Positions 16,739 to 25,280 of a stretch of 64,000 nt of DNA are shown piece after piece. Within the stretch, counting starts at the first letter, position 1. Each line of letters opens with the position of its first letter. The translations under genes and the position numbers were made by a program. The notes beneath the pieces are model-generated. The model worked only from the letters and a program-made list of their open reading frames with translations, had not been told where the DNA came from and searched no databases. Source of the stretch: CATOSP01 sp965204715 (GTDB taxonomy: Bacteria; Chloroflexota; Dehalococcoidia; Lucifugimonadales; UBA3495); NCBI GenBank assembly GCA_965204715.1, contig OZ242009.1:1054001-1118000 (forward strand). The letters run 5' to 3'.

Positions 16739-17542
16739 TCAGTTGCCCACTCCCCATAACGCCGGCTCCGGCTGCTCCAGGTCATACAGCCGGTCCGATA
16801 CCTCATCGGTCATCTCCGGCGCGGGCATGTCGAACTGGAGCGCTCCCTCGCGCAGGCCAATGACCCTGGAGAAGTATTTCCGTATCAGGTAGGGTGAGTG
16901 CATACTGGCTACCAGAGTCTTTCCATCGCCTCCATCAGACCCGCGGGCCAGGCCGGTCAGCAGCCCCAGCAGGTCTTCGGCCCGGGCCGGGTCCAGGGAA
17001 GACACCGGCTCGTCGGCCAGGATTATCCGGGACGACTGCACCATGAGCCGGGCAATTGCCACCCGCTGCAATTCGCCCCCGGAGAGGTGGGACGTGCGCT
17101 CGTTCACCTTGTCGGCAATGCCCATCTGGGCAAGGGCGTATTCCGCCAGTTGCCGGTCGCGAGGCCAGACCAGGGAAATGACCGACCGCAGCAGGCCCCA
17201 CTGCCCCAACCGGCCCGCCAGGACGTTGTGCAGTACCGACAGGTGGGGCACCAGGTCATATTGCTGGTGGACCAGCCCCACAAGCTGTGACAGTTCCCGG
17301 CCCGGCCGCACCGATGTCATCAGCCGCCCGTCGATGGACAGGACACCTTCATCGGGCTGGAGTATACCGGCCAGAAGGTACAGCAGTGTCGTCTTGCCGC
17401 TGCCGCTGGGTCCCACCAGGGCGACCTTCTCCCCCGGCAGGATGTTGAAACTCAGCGGCGCGAGCGCCTTTACGCCGGGGTAGCTCTTGCAGATACCCTC
17501 GGCCGCCACCATATAGGGACTATTACCGTTCAAGCCCGTCAC
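16739..17542 (-). CDS. phnC: Phosphonate-type ABC transporter ATPase
   Basis: A 267-aa ABC ATPase. Walker A GPSGSGKT lies at residues 44-51, the Q-loop region is VGLVHQQYDLVPHLSVL, the signature is LSGGELQRVAIARL, and Walker B is IILADEPVSSLD. The PhnC-like order and permease partners assign it to the phosphonate/phosphite/selenate uptake group. The GTG start overlaps the phnD stop (GTGA). Confidence 0.88.
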   Translation of the reverse strand: MTGLNGNSPYMVAAEGICKSYPGVKALAPLSFNILPGEKVALVGPSGSGKTTLLYLLAGILQPDEGVLSIDGRLMTSVRPGRELSQLVGLVHQQYDLVPHLSVLHNVLAGRLGQWGLLRSVISLVWPRDRQLAEYALAQMGIADKVNERTSHLSGGELQRVAIARLMVQSSRIILADEPVSSLDPARAEDLLGLLTGLARGSDGGDGKTLVASMHSPYLIRKYFSRVIGLREGALQFDMPAPEMTDEVSDRLYDLEQPEPALWGVGN

Positions 17543-18435
17543 CGGAACATCCCCAAGCTGCGGGCTACATCCTCCAGTGCCTGGTAATTCCCGTTGTTGG
17601 TCACAATGAACTTCTCGGTGCTGAAGAGATCCAGGATCTCCCCGTGCTCTTCCGGGTTCAGATTCAGAAGCGCCTGCTGTACCTTGGCCGTGAATCCCTC
17701 CCCGTATGTCTCATCCAGGTCCGGGCGAACAGTCCAGTTGTAGTTGAAATAGGCCGGGGTGGTGTAGAACTCCTGCACCCGGGACTCATCGGCCTTGCCC
17801 TCGCGCAAGGCCCGGTCCCACACAACGTCGCTGAGGGCGCCCACGTCGAAGGACCCGTCCTCGACCAGTTTCCAGGTCAGGTCGTGAGAACCGGAAAAGT
17901 TGGGGAGACTCCGGAAGTCCTCGTCCGGGTCGATGCCCTCGGTAACCAGGAAGTGCCGGGGCATCAGGTGGCCGGATGTGGAGTTTTCACTGCCGAATGT
18001 GATGGTCAAGTCTCCGGCCTGGGCCTTCAGGTCTCCCAGTGAGTTGATGTCGAGGCCGGCGCGGCGCACGAGCTTGGAATGAAAACTCCCGTCGTACTCC
18101 CGCTGCACGATGGCCTGTGCCCCGGGGTTCTGCAACCGGGCCTGGATCCCCGTCAAACCGCCGAAGAACGCCAGGTGAATCTCCCCTTGGGTGAATGAGG
18201 TGACAACCGCGGCATAGTCGACGCTGGGCACGTACTCCACCGGCACGTCCAGTTCATTCGCCATGTATTCTGCGAACACGGCGTACCGCCGGGCCAGGCG
18301 GGCGATGTCCTGATCGGGGATACCGCCGATTTTCAAGGCCGGGGTCTCTTCAGCAGAGGAGCAGGCGGTTACCGGAAGTGCCAGCAGTAGTAGGGCCCCG
18401 AGGGCCAACGTGATACGTGCCAGTGGTCGAAACAT
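17539..18435 (-). CDS. phnD: PhnD-type substrate-binding lipoprotein
   Basis: A 298-aa periplasmic-binding-type lipoprotein. A signal peptide with lipobox LPVTAC places the mature Cys at residue 25. LKIGGIPDQD, then the LAFFGGLTGIQA and GSENSTSGHLMPRHFL blocks, are typical of PhnD/PtxB proteins. Ligands in this family include phosphonates, phosphite and selenate-type oxyanions; sequence alone does not decide. It is the first gene of the transporter operon. No phosphonate catabolic genes are seen nearby. Confidence 0.85.
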   Translation of the reverse strand: MFRPLARITLALGALLLLALPVTACSSAEETPALKIGGIPDQDIARLARRYAVFAEYMANELDVPVEYVPSVDYAAVVTSFTQGEIHLAFFGGLTGIQARLQNPGAQAIVQREYDGSFHSKLVRRAGLDINSLGDLKAQAGDLTITFGSENSTSGHLMPRHFLVTEGIDPDEDFRSLPNFSGSHDLTWKLVEDGSFDVGALSDVVWDRALREGKADESRVQEFYTTPAYFNYNWTVRPDLDETYGEGFTAKVQQALLNLNPEEHGEILDLFSTEKFIVTNNGNYQALEDVARSLGMFR

Positions 18436-18776
18436 GTAGAAATTCCCTTCTTACCCTTGGCAGAACGCCGCACGGATTGAGGCGCACACCAGTTATGCTT
18501 TGGCATTCCAACGGCATACCTGGGGGCAAGGAGGGGGAGCGGCCGGGGTTTGAGCTACGGACAGCGGAAGATCCGGCGTTAGCCGGAAAAGACGCTCTGG
18601 GACCGCCAACCAGTCCAGGCCCCACAGGACTCCGCTCAAGTGAAGCCCGTGTCGGGGATTAGGACTGAAATGTGCAGGTCCGTAAGCACGATGGAGACTT
18701 TAATCAGGTTGGGGGGATTTGTCAACGGCGACTGAAATTATCGGTGCTACAGATATTTACCATTGACTCGAAAAAC
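18436..18776. other. Upstream region of the phn operon
   Basis: About 340 bp without a credible gene. No known riboswitch motif was recognised on the minus strand. A phn promoter is presumably here. Confidence 0.5.
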
Positions 18777-19227
18777 TCAGAGAATCCTCGCCCGGTTCAG
18801 AGTAGCCTTAGCGCTTCGCGCGGTGACGCCGATAGGTTCCATGAAGCCGTCGGGGTCCATTTTTCCCAATCGCCGGTGCGCCGCGAGCTCTCCGTTCTCT
18901 GTAATATGGGACGGGGCGCTGGCAGTTTCGCCAATAGTGAGCGTGCCGGTTTCCGCGTACCTGCCGGCGAAGCAGTCCCGATTGCCCATGTTCCAATTGT
19001 TGGTGGCGTTTCTATCGGGGAATGCCGTAACTATGGAGTTATTGTCCATAGTTGCGACCACCCTCAGTTACGGCCACTCTCCGCATTATCCGGTCTCCCG
19101 GAACGAAGCCCAGGTAAATTCGGGTCTGTGTCCCGTCCTGTTCGGTCTTTATACCCCGGATAATACAATGGTCCAGAACGTGTTCCACCATTCCGCGGGT
19201 TATCTCCCGATGGTATCTGGCCGGCAT
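18777..19227 (-). pseudogene. Frameshifted small toxin-like gene
   Basis: Two minus-strand frames together look like one protein. The first (from 19227) reads through HREITRGMVEHVLDHCIIRG and RIYLGFVPGDRIMRRVAVTE. The second (to 18777) continues with NNSIVTAFPDRNATNNW. The junction near 19040-19060 suggests a single-base frameshift. The reconstructed shape, about 145 aa with a strand-rich middle and FPDRN, resembles RelE/BECR-type or DUF4258-like small toxins, but the family is not certain. The frame stays open for some codons upstream of the first ATG. Confidence 0.45.
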
Positions 19228-19488
19228 GTGCCGGGAAAGGGTCCGCTCCCTATCGTCAGCCGAAATGATTATATGCGGTTACATATCCATTCTAATCTCT
19301 ACAGTTTAAGGAGGAAGGCCCAACAGTGGTGAGACGATTGACAAGACTTGGAGAGATGCTGTTTTGACGCTAATAGTTGCCGCAAAACTGGACAATCGCA
19401 GACCGCAGGAATACAATCGTGATTGGGGAAGGTTCAGCGCCTTGCCCGCCTTTTCCCTTTGTGCTTTGCAGGGCTGGAGGAAGCTGCC

Positions 19489-19959
19489 ATGACTCAACCC
19501 GAATACCTGTCCAGAGAAGAGCTTGAAAAGCGGAAGGCGACGCTTGAGCGCCTCCGCACCGAGGGACGCCGCGCCGTCGCGGAGCAGCTTCAGGAGTCCA
19601 AGGAGCGTGGAGGCACGGTCAACAACGCCGAGTATGAAGATGCGAAGAACAAAATGGCTGAGACCGAGGGCCAAATCCGGACCTTGGAAAACATGATCAA
19701 CACTGCCGTCATCATCGACGACAGCCACGACGCCGCCAGCGGAGTTGTGGAGGTCGGCTCCACTGTGACCGTGGAAAACCAGGACGGCAGGTCTCTGCAA
19801 TACACCATCACCGGAAGTGCGGAAGCCGACCCGTCCCAGGGAAAGATATCCAACGTGTCCCCCATTGGGAAGGGCTTGCTGGGCAGGAAGGTCGGCGACG
19901 TTACCGAGGTAAACATACCATCCGGCAAAATACGGCTCCAGATCGTCAGCATCGCCTAA
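19489..19959 (+). CDS. greA: Transcription elongation factor GreA
   Basis: A 156-aa Gre factor. The N-terminal coiled coil spans about residues 8-75 (LSREELEKRKATLERL, then NNAEYEDAKNKM). The C-terminal FKBP-like domain carries VEVGSTVTVEN and NVSPIGKGLLGRKVGD. GreA enters the RNA polymerase secondary channel and stimulates cleavage of backtracked transcripts. ATG 19489 is preferred because of a GGAGG box and the family start. It may be co-transcribed with lysS. Confidence 0.93.
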   Translation: MTQPEYLSREELEKRKATLERLRTEGRRAVAEQLQESKERGGTVNNAEYEDAKNKMAETEGQIRTLENMINTAVIIDDSHDAASGVVEVGSTVTVENQDGRSLQYTITGSAEADPSQGKISNVSPIGKGLLGRKVGDVTEVNIPSGKIRLQIVSIA

Positions 19960-19972
19960 CGCGGCTCTGCCA

Positions 19973-20011
19973 CCTCCCTCTCCCTTGAGGGAGATGGCTG
20001 GGGTGAGGGGG
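19973..20011. repeat. Dispersed CTCCCTCTCCCT/GGTGAGGGGG repeat
   Basis: Inverted CTCCCTCTCCCTTGAGGGAG followed by GGGGTGAGGGGG, located between greA and lysS. It is a copy of the elements at 6446-6482 and 21516-21556. It covers a spurious upstream start of lysS. Confidence 0.6.
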
Positions 20012-20023
20012 ACCGCAAACAAC

Positions 20024-21511
20024 ATGCCCGATAGACAAGACGGCCTGCTGGCCAGCCGCCAGAGCAAGCTCGACCGGCTCCGGGAACAAGGCATAGACCC
20101 ATACCCTCCCCGTTACCGCCGGACCTGCGATGCCGCCGCCGCCATTGCGGGCTTTGAAGCTACGGAACGTGGCGAGCAGCCCGAGCCCGACGTCTCCAAC
20201 CTCTCCCTGGCCGGCCGCATCGTGTCCATGCGCGTTATGGGCCGGGCGGCTTTCCTTGACCTCCAGGACTCGTCAGGAACGGTCCAGGCACTGCTGCGCC
20301 AGAACAACCTGGGCGACGGGTTCGACCTCGTCAAAGACCTGGACCTGGGCGATCACCTGGGCGTTGCCGGAGAGATGATCCGCACCCGCACAGGGCAGGT
20401 CACCATCGACGCCCGCAGTCTCACCGTCACCTGCAAGGGGATGCGTCCGCTGCCGGAGAAGTACCACGGCCTACGGGACGTGGAGATGCGGTACCGCCAG
20501 CGTTACCTGGACATGATCGCCAACCCGGAAGTGATCCCGGTGTTCGTCCAGCGCAGCCGCATCGTCAGCAGCATCCGCAGCTTCCTCAACAGCCGGGGGT
20601 TCCTGGAGGTGGATACGCCGGTGCTGGTGCCGGTGGCCGGGGGCGCCCACGCCCGCCCATTTCTCACCCACCATAACGCTCTGGACGAGGAGCTTTACCT
20701 GCGGATCGCCACTGAGCTTTATCTGAAGCGGTTGATCATCGGCGGCTTCGACAAGGTCTACGAACTGGGCCGTGTCTTCCGCAACGAGGGCATTGACCAG
20801 GACCACAACCCGGAATTTACGCTGCTGGAGAGCTACGAGGCCTACGCCGACTACAACGACGTCATGGAGATGGTGGAGGCGATGGTCTCCGGCGTTGCCC
20901 TGGACGTGCTGGGCACAACCCGGGTGCCCCACGGGGAGGACATCATCGACTTCGCTCCGCCGTGGGACAGAGTCCAACTGCGGGACGAGTTGTTGAAGCA
21001 CAGCGGCATCGATATTGACGACTACCCGGATGACGCCTCGCTATCCGGTCAGGCCAGGGAGATAGGGTTGGAGGTCGCCCCCCTGGAGAGCCGGGGACGG
21101 CTGATCGACAAGCTGCTGTCCACCTTCGTGGAGCCGCACCTGGTCCAGCCGACGTTCCTGATGGACTACCCGGAGGTTATGTCTCCCCTGGCCAAAGCCA
21201 AGCCCGGAGCGCCGGGGTACGTGGAGCGGTTCGAGGCTTTCGCCGCGGGGATGGAGATCGCCAACTCCTACACGGAACTGAACGACCCGGCGGTGCAGCG
21301 GGCGCGGTTCGAGGCCCAGGAAGAGGTCCGCGCTCTATATGAGGACGAGGAAGTGGACCGCACCGACGAGGACTTCCTGCTGGCTATGGAATATGGAATG
21401 CCACCAACGGGCGGGCTTGGCATGGGAATCGACCGCCTCGTGATGCTGCTTACGTCCCAGCCATCGATCCGGGACGTGGTGCTGTTCCCCCAGATGCGCC
21501 GCCTCTCCTGA
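20024..21511 (+). CDS. lysS: Lysyl-tRNA synthetase (class II)
   Basis: A 495-aa class II LysRS. The OB-fold anticodon-binding domain covers about residues 45-140. The catalytic domain has motif 2 VYELGRVFRNEGIDQDHNPE and motif 3 GLGMGIDRLVML. ATG 20024 is chosen because the longer frame starts inside a dispersed repeat. Length and motifs are normal. Confidence 0.95.
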   Translation: MPDRQDGLLASRQSKLDRLREQGIDPYPPRYRRTCDAAAAIAGFEATERGEQPEPDVSNLSLAGRIVSMRVMGRAAFLDLQDSSGTVQALLRQNNLGDGFDLVKDLDLGDHLGVAGEMIRTRTGQVTIDARSLTVTCKGMRPLPEKYHGLRDVEMRYRQRYLDMIANPEVIPVFVQRSRIVSSIRSFLNSRGFLEVDTPVLVPVAGGAHARPFLTHHNALDEELYLRIATELYLKRLIIGGFDKVYELGRVFRNEGIDQDHNPEFTLLESYEAYADYNDVMEMVEAMVSGVALDVLGTTRVPHGEDIIDFAPPWDRVQLRDELLKHSGIDIDDYPDDASLSGQAREIGLEVAPLESRGRLIDKLLSTFVEPHLVQPTFLMDYPEVMSPLAKAKPGAPGYVERFEAFAAGMEIANSYTELNDPAVQRARFEAQEEVRALYEDEEVDRTDEDFLLAMEYGMPPTGGLGMGIDRLVMLLTSQPSIRDVVLFPQMRRLS

Positions 21512-21515
21512 CCGT

Positions 21516-21556
21516 TCTCCCTCTTCCTTAAGGGAGAGGGCCGGGGTGAGGGGGGA
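21516..21556. repeat. Dispersed CTCCCTCTTCCT/GGTGAGGGGG repeat
   Basis: This copy lies just after the lysS stop, between two convergent genes, where a terminator would be expected. The stem is CTCCCTCTTCCT with AGGGAGAGGG. Confidence 0.55.
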
Positions 21557-21564
21557 CTGCTTTC

Positions 21565-21915
21565 CTATTCCAATGCCAGCACCCGCTCCACGAAGTCATG
21601 CACCCTTGGACGGTCCGCTTCCATCTCGAATTCTTCCATGAAGTCATGGTAAAAGTTGCGGTGAAACTTTTCTGCCAGGCTGAAACCATACCCGATTGAA
21701 GGGTCATCATATTCCCTGGCCAGCCGCTGGGCCGAAAAACTCAACGCCCGGTGAGTCGTGCCGGACCAGCCCCGTTCCTGCATTGCGGCCATCAGCGCAT
21801 GGGCTGCGGCGCCCCATAGCTTCTCCGAGGCTTGCAAGTGGTCTCCGGCATCGAACTCCCGGTCCGAGGCACCCAGGAAGTCCCGCGCCGTCTGGGCATG
21901 TTCGTGGGTCAGCAT
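21565..21915 (-). CDS. PaREP1/HEPN-like small helical protein
   Basis: A 116-aa all-helical protein. The core FLGASDREFDAGDHLQASEK, then LWGAAAHALMAAMQERGW, is the PaREP1-type HEPN pattern, and the C-terminal EKFHRNFYHDFMEE helix is also conserved in the paralogue at 30630. The RNase motif of active HEPN toxins (RxxxxH) is not obvious. The start has an AAGGAG box. HEPN-like proteins are found in toxin and RNA-processing systems; this subfamily has no known activity. Three other copies are in the window. Confidence 0.68.
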   Translation of the reverse strand: MLTHEHAQTARDFLGASDREFDAGDHLQASEKLWGAAAHALMAAMQERGWSGTTHRALSFSAQRLAREYDDPSIGYGFSLAEKFHRNFYHDFMEEFEMEADRPRVHDFVERVLALE

Positions 21916-22002
21916 GTTGCTCCTTAATCTCCCAGCCGCACTCGCAACGCTAAAAGGGTTATACTTGACTCTATCACCCTAGCGTTTGATGGGCAAACGA
22001 CA

Positions 22003-22056
22003 CTGAGAACATCGCCCCGCGCCGACATGCCGGACGGCACGCGGGCTGAGGATCCG
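22003..22056. repeat. 54-nt element, copy 1, upstream of serS
   Basis: CTGAGAAC start, GCTGAGGATCCG end, centre TGCCGGACGGCA enclosed by CCCGCG (22016-22021) and CGCGGG. The nested stems suggest a structured RNA or REP-like element. It ends 9 bp before the serS start codon, so it would be in the serS leader. Confidence 0.55.
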
Positions 22057-22065
22057 AGACTCAAG

Positions 22066-23355
22066 ATGCTTTCGATAGAACTGATTCGCCGCGACCCGGA
22101 CATGGTGAAAGCCGCTCTCCAGTCCCGGGGCGAGGATGACCCCCTGGATGAAATACTGGAACTGGACGCGCGTCGCCGCCAGGCCGTCACCCAAAGCGAC
22201 GAGCTTCGTGCCCGCCGCAACCAGGTCAGCCGGGAGGTGGGCCAGGCCCGCGGGGCCGGACAGGAGCCTGCCCCTGAGGTGGTCCGGGAAATGCGGCAGG
22301 TGGGGGAGACCATCAGCCGCCTTGAAGAGGAAGCCCACTCCATCGAGGAAGAGCTTAACGCCATCCTGCTGGGACTCCCCAACATCCCCCTGCCTGACGT
22401 TCCCAAGGGACTGACCGAAGAGGGCAATCTGATTGTGCGGCAGAGCGGTGACCCCCCGGAACTGGACTTTACGCCAAGGCCCCACTGGGAGACTGGCGAG
22501 CAGCTTGGGATCATCGACTTCCAACGGGGGACCAAGCTGGCCGGCAGCCGTTTTTACACCACGGTAGGTCCTGCGGCGAAGCTAGAGCGGGCCCTGATTT
22601 CATGGATGCTGGACCTGCACACCAACGAGCACGGCTATACTGAGGTGGCCCTACCGGCAGTGGTGAAACGAGATGTCATGGAGGGGTCGGGCAACCTGCC
22701 CAAGTTCGCCGACAACCTGTACCACGACGACGAGGACGATCTGTGGCTCATCCCCACGGCGGAGGTCCCAATAACAAACCTCTACCGGGACGAGATAATC
22801 CCGGCGGGTAGCCTGCCTCTGTACTATGTGGCCCAGACGCCGTGCTTCCGCCGGGAGAAGGCGGCCGCCGGGCGGGACACCCGGGGAATCAAGCGGGTAC
22901 ACCAGTTCAACAAGGTGGAGATGTACAAGTTCGTGGAGCCGGACACGTCCCACGACGAACTGGAACGTCTGCTTGCCGATGCCGAGGAAGTCTGCCAACG
23001 GCTGGGATTCGTCTACAGGGTCATCCAGCTATGCACCGGCGACATGGGGTTCGCCGCGGCCAAGACCTACGACATTGAAGTCTGGGCTGCTGGCTGCCAG
23101 GAGTGGCTGGAGGTAAGCTCCTGCTCCAACTGCACCGACTTCCAGTCCCGCCGTTCCAACATCCGCTACCGTCCCCAAACACCATCCGGGGAACGTGGCC
23201 GCCCCCAGTTGCCCCATACCCTGAACGGGTCCGGTCTGGCCCTGCCCAGGGTCATCATAGCCATACTGGAGAACTACCAGCAGCCCGACGGTTCCGTAAT
23301 CATCCCGGAGGCGCTGCGTCCCTACACCGGCTTCGACATGATCCCGGCGGGTTGA
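22066..23355 (+). CDS. serS: Seryl-tRNA synthetase
   Basis: A 429-aa class II SerRS. The N-terminal coiled-coil arm (about residues 30-105) contacts tRNA. Motif 2 is FRREKAAAGRDTRGIKR, and motif 3 lies in NGSGLALPRVIIAILENYQQ. ATG 22066 gives the family-typical start MLSIELIRRDPD; the longer frame begins in a repeat. SerRS also charges tRNA-Sec, relevant to the selenoprotein gene in this window. Confidence 0.95.
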   Translation: MLSIELIRRDPDMVKAALQSRGEDDPLDEILELDARRRQAVTQSDELRARRNQVSREVGQARGAGQEPAPEVVREMRQVGETISRLEEEAHSIEEELNAILLGLPNIPLPDVPKGLTEEGNLIVRQSGDPPELDFTPRPHWETGEQLGIIDFQRGTKLAGSRFYTTVGPAAKLERALISWMLDLHTNEHGYTEVALPAVVKRDVMEGSGNLPKFADNLYHDDEDDLWLIPTAEVPITNLYRDEIIPAGSLPLYYVAQTPCFRREKAAAGRDTRGIKRVHQFNKVEMYKFVEPDTSHDELERLLADAEEVCQRLGFVYRVIQLCTGDMGFAAAKTYDIEVWAAGCQEWLEVSSCSNCTDFQSRRSNIRYRPQTPSGERGRPQLPHTLNGSGLALPRVIIAILENYQQPDGSVIIPEALRPYTGFDMIPAG

Positions 23356-23364
23356 CCGGGACAA

Positions 23365-23738
23365 GTGACCCCGGGAAGCTCACCGGCGCGGCTGCCCAAC
23401 GCGGAGCAGGCCAGGGTAGCCCCCGAAAAAACACGGGACTATTTGCTGACGTGGGACACCCTGACGACGGTCCTAAAGCGAAATTCTTCCTTGGATTCGG
23501 GTTCACTCGCGAAAATTGGCAAACTTTCGCTGACGCGCTACATGGACACGAAGTTACTCACGAGGTCGTTAGCATCAGGGAAACACTCCACGGAACACAT
23601 TACGTTGTGGATGGTTTTCTTGAAACACCGGACGGCCGCAACCCGCGGGTGTGGACCGTGTGGGAGTTGGCGCCGGATTCCCACGCTCCGAGATTTGTCA
23701 CTGCTTATCCGAGAGAGAGAAAGGTAGACGAATGCTGA
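23365..23738 (+). pseudogene. DUF6883-like protein, frameshifted
   Basis: The N-terminal part is in one frame (from GTG 23365: LPNAEQARVAPEKTRDYLL) and the remainder in another (HPDDGPKAKFFLGFGFTREN to ...RNPRVWTVWELAPD, PRFVTAYP, stop 23736-23738). Joined near 23445-23455 they give one DUF6883 domain of about 125 aa. A one-base indel, real or a sequencing error, separates them. The partner DUF4926 gene overlaps its 3' end. Confidence 0.6.
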
Positions 23739-24028
23739 AGGAAATAGACATCGTCGCTCTCACTGAGGACATTACTGTGGATATACCAGGGGGAGAAAAG
23801 GAAGAGTTGAAGACCGGAGACGCCGGCACTATCGTCCATGTTCACGGGCAGGGAGAAGCCTATGAAGTGGAGTTTTTGGACCCAGACGGGAATACAGTTG
23901 CAGTAAGCATGGTCTTACCGTCTCAGATCCGTCCGGTGGTACTTTATGAAGTCGATCCAGACCGGGAACGTACCAAAGTCGTTTGGCGCGACCCTTCATT
24001 CGACGCGACTCGTTTGCGCAGGCGGTAA
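23732..24028 (+). CDS. DUF4926 domain protein
   Basis: A 98-aa protein. The first 65 residues (LKEIDIVALTEDI, LKTGDAGTIVHVHGQGEAYE, VEFLDPDGNT) form the small SH3-like DUF4926 domain, followed by a short charged tail. It starts 7 bp before the end of the DUF6883 frame, with an AGAGAGAAAGG box. DUF6883 and DUF4926 genes are regular neighbours and are thought of as a toxin-antitoxin-like pair; this is not established. Confidence 0.75.
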   Translation: MLKEIDIVALTEDITVDIPGGEKEELKTGDAGTIVHVHGQGEAYEVEFLDPDGNTVAVSMVLPSQIRPVVLYEVDPDRERTKVVWRDPSFDATRLRRR

Positions 24029-24126
24029 CAAATGCTGAGAGGGCTGATCATCGTGGAAGATAAATTGAAAGCCCTGTTTCAAGATAGCTCCATTCCCAAA
24101 TCGAATGTTGAATCGGAGGACCTGCT

Positions 24127-24942
24127 ATGGCCGGAATCTGGCCCGGAGACATTCAATGCGTTGCTATGCTGGGATTCGACGTTGATGGCGTCTCTTCCTG
24201 GCTGAACCGGGACCCTTCGTACAAAGACCACCCCAGCCTGATGTCGATGGCCGAGTACGGCCCCAGCGTGGCCACGCCGCGCATCCTCGACTTGCTGGAC
24301 GGCCAGAGGGTCAAGGCCAGTTTCTACATTCCTGGGTACGTGGCGGAGAACCACCGGGACCTGGTGCGGGAGATCGCCGACCGAGGCCACGAGGTGGCCC
24401 ACCACGGCTACATGCACGAGCCACCATCGACCCTTTCCCGGGAGCGTGAGGACGAAGTGCTGCGCCAGGGGCTGGACATTCTGGGCGGGATTACCGGGGA
24501 AAGGCCCTTGGGCTACCGCTCGCCAAGCTGGGAGCTGAGCGAATACTCGCTGGACCTGCTCACGTCCCACGGCTTCGTCTACGACAGTAGCCTGATGGGA
24601 GACGATGCGCCGTACATGGAGACTGCGCCAGGTAGCGGCCAGTCCATTGTGGAGATTCCCATCCACTGGCTGCTGGACGATGCGCCGAACTTCGTCTACG
24701 CGCCGGTGGCCAACCGGCTCGGCCCCATGCGCAACCCCGACGAGGTCTACGCATCCTGGGCCGCCGAGTTCGAGGGCCTGTACCGCTATGGCCGCGCCTA
24801 CACCCTGACCATGCACCCCCAATACATAGGCCGCCCCGGCCGCCTGCTGATGCTGGAGAAGCTGATCAGCTACATCAAGACCTTCCCCAACGTGGAATTC
24901 ATGCGCGCCATAGACGTGGCCCGCATGTGGGCCGGGGAATAG
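24127..24942 (+). CDS. Polysaccharide deacetylase (NodB domain)
   Basis: A 271-aa NodB-homology enzyme. The catalytic Asp-Asp-like start FDVDGVSSW, the metal-binding HEVAHHGYMHEPP block, and YRSPSWELSEYSLDLL are present. Related enzymes remove N-acetyl groups from glycans or act on small amides (PuuE/allantoinase-like). No signal peptide is seen, so a cytoplasmic role is possible. The start has a CGGAGG box. Confidence 0.85.
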   Translation: MAGIWPGDIQCVAMLGFDVDGVSSWLNRDPSYKDHPSLMSMAEYGPSVATPRILDLLDGQRVKASFYIPGYVAENHRDLVREIADRGHEVAHHGYMHEPPSTLSREREDEVLRQGLDILGGITGERPLGYRSPSWELSEYSLDLLTSHGFVYDSSLMGDDAPYMETAPGSGQSIVEIPIHWLLDDAPNFVYAPVANRLGPMRNPDEVYASWAAEFEGLYRYGRAYTLTMHPQYIGRPGRLLMLEKLISYIKTFPNVEFMRAIDVARMWAGE

Positions 24943-25280
24943 CGACGGGCGTCCCCGCCAAAACCCTTATTAAGAGTCACGCCCTAACTCTGGCTGATGA
25001 GTGAATGAATAGGTAAACAATGGAGCGGGCCTGTGGGATAATCGTCCTCATGAATAACTAAACCAATACCAAGGTGGGATGTGCCTTTCGGTGGTCTTGG
25101 CAACGACCGAAAGGAATCCACGGTTCCTCATATCACTTCCAGGCCACACCTGGGTAGGCACCGACAGTGCGGTATGGCGATATGTACATTTCACCTTGGC
25201 TTTACCCACACCTCCATTATTGACTTTCCTTCTCCCTTACTGATAGGCTCAATTGAATTATTCCGCATAGGGAGAAACCG
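24943..25280. other. Intergenic region with a strong hairpin upstream of guaB3
   Basis: About 340 bp without a gene. A 9-bp perfect stem CCTTTCGGT (25084-25092) with ACCGAAAGG (25106-25114) closes a 13-nt loop. It may be a leader hairpin or small RNA; no known riboswitch class was recognised. Confidence 0.45.

Noticed and set aside
22003..22056. T-box leader upstream of serS
   Set aside because: The T-box antiterminator consensus was not found and similar 54-nt elements occur at unrelated sites.
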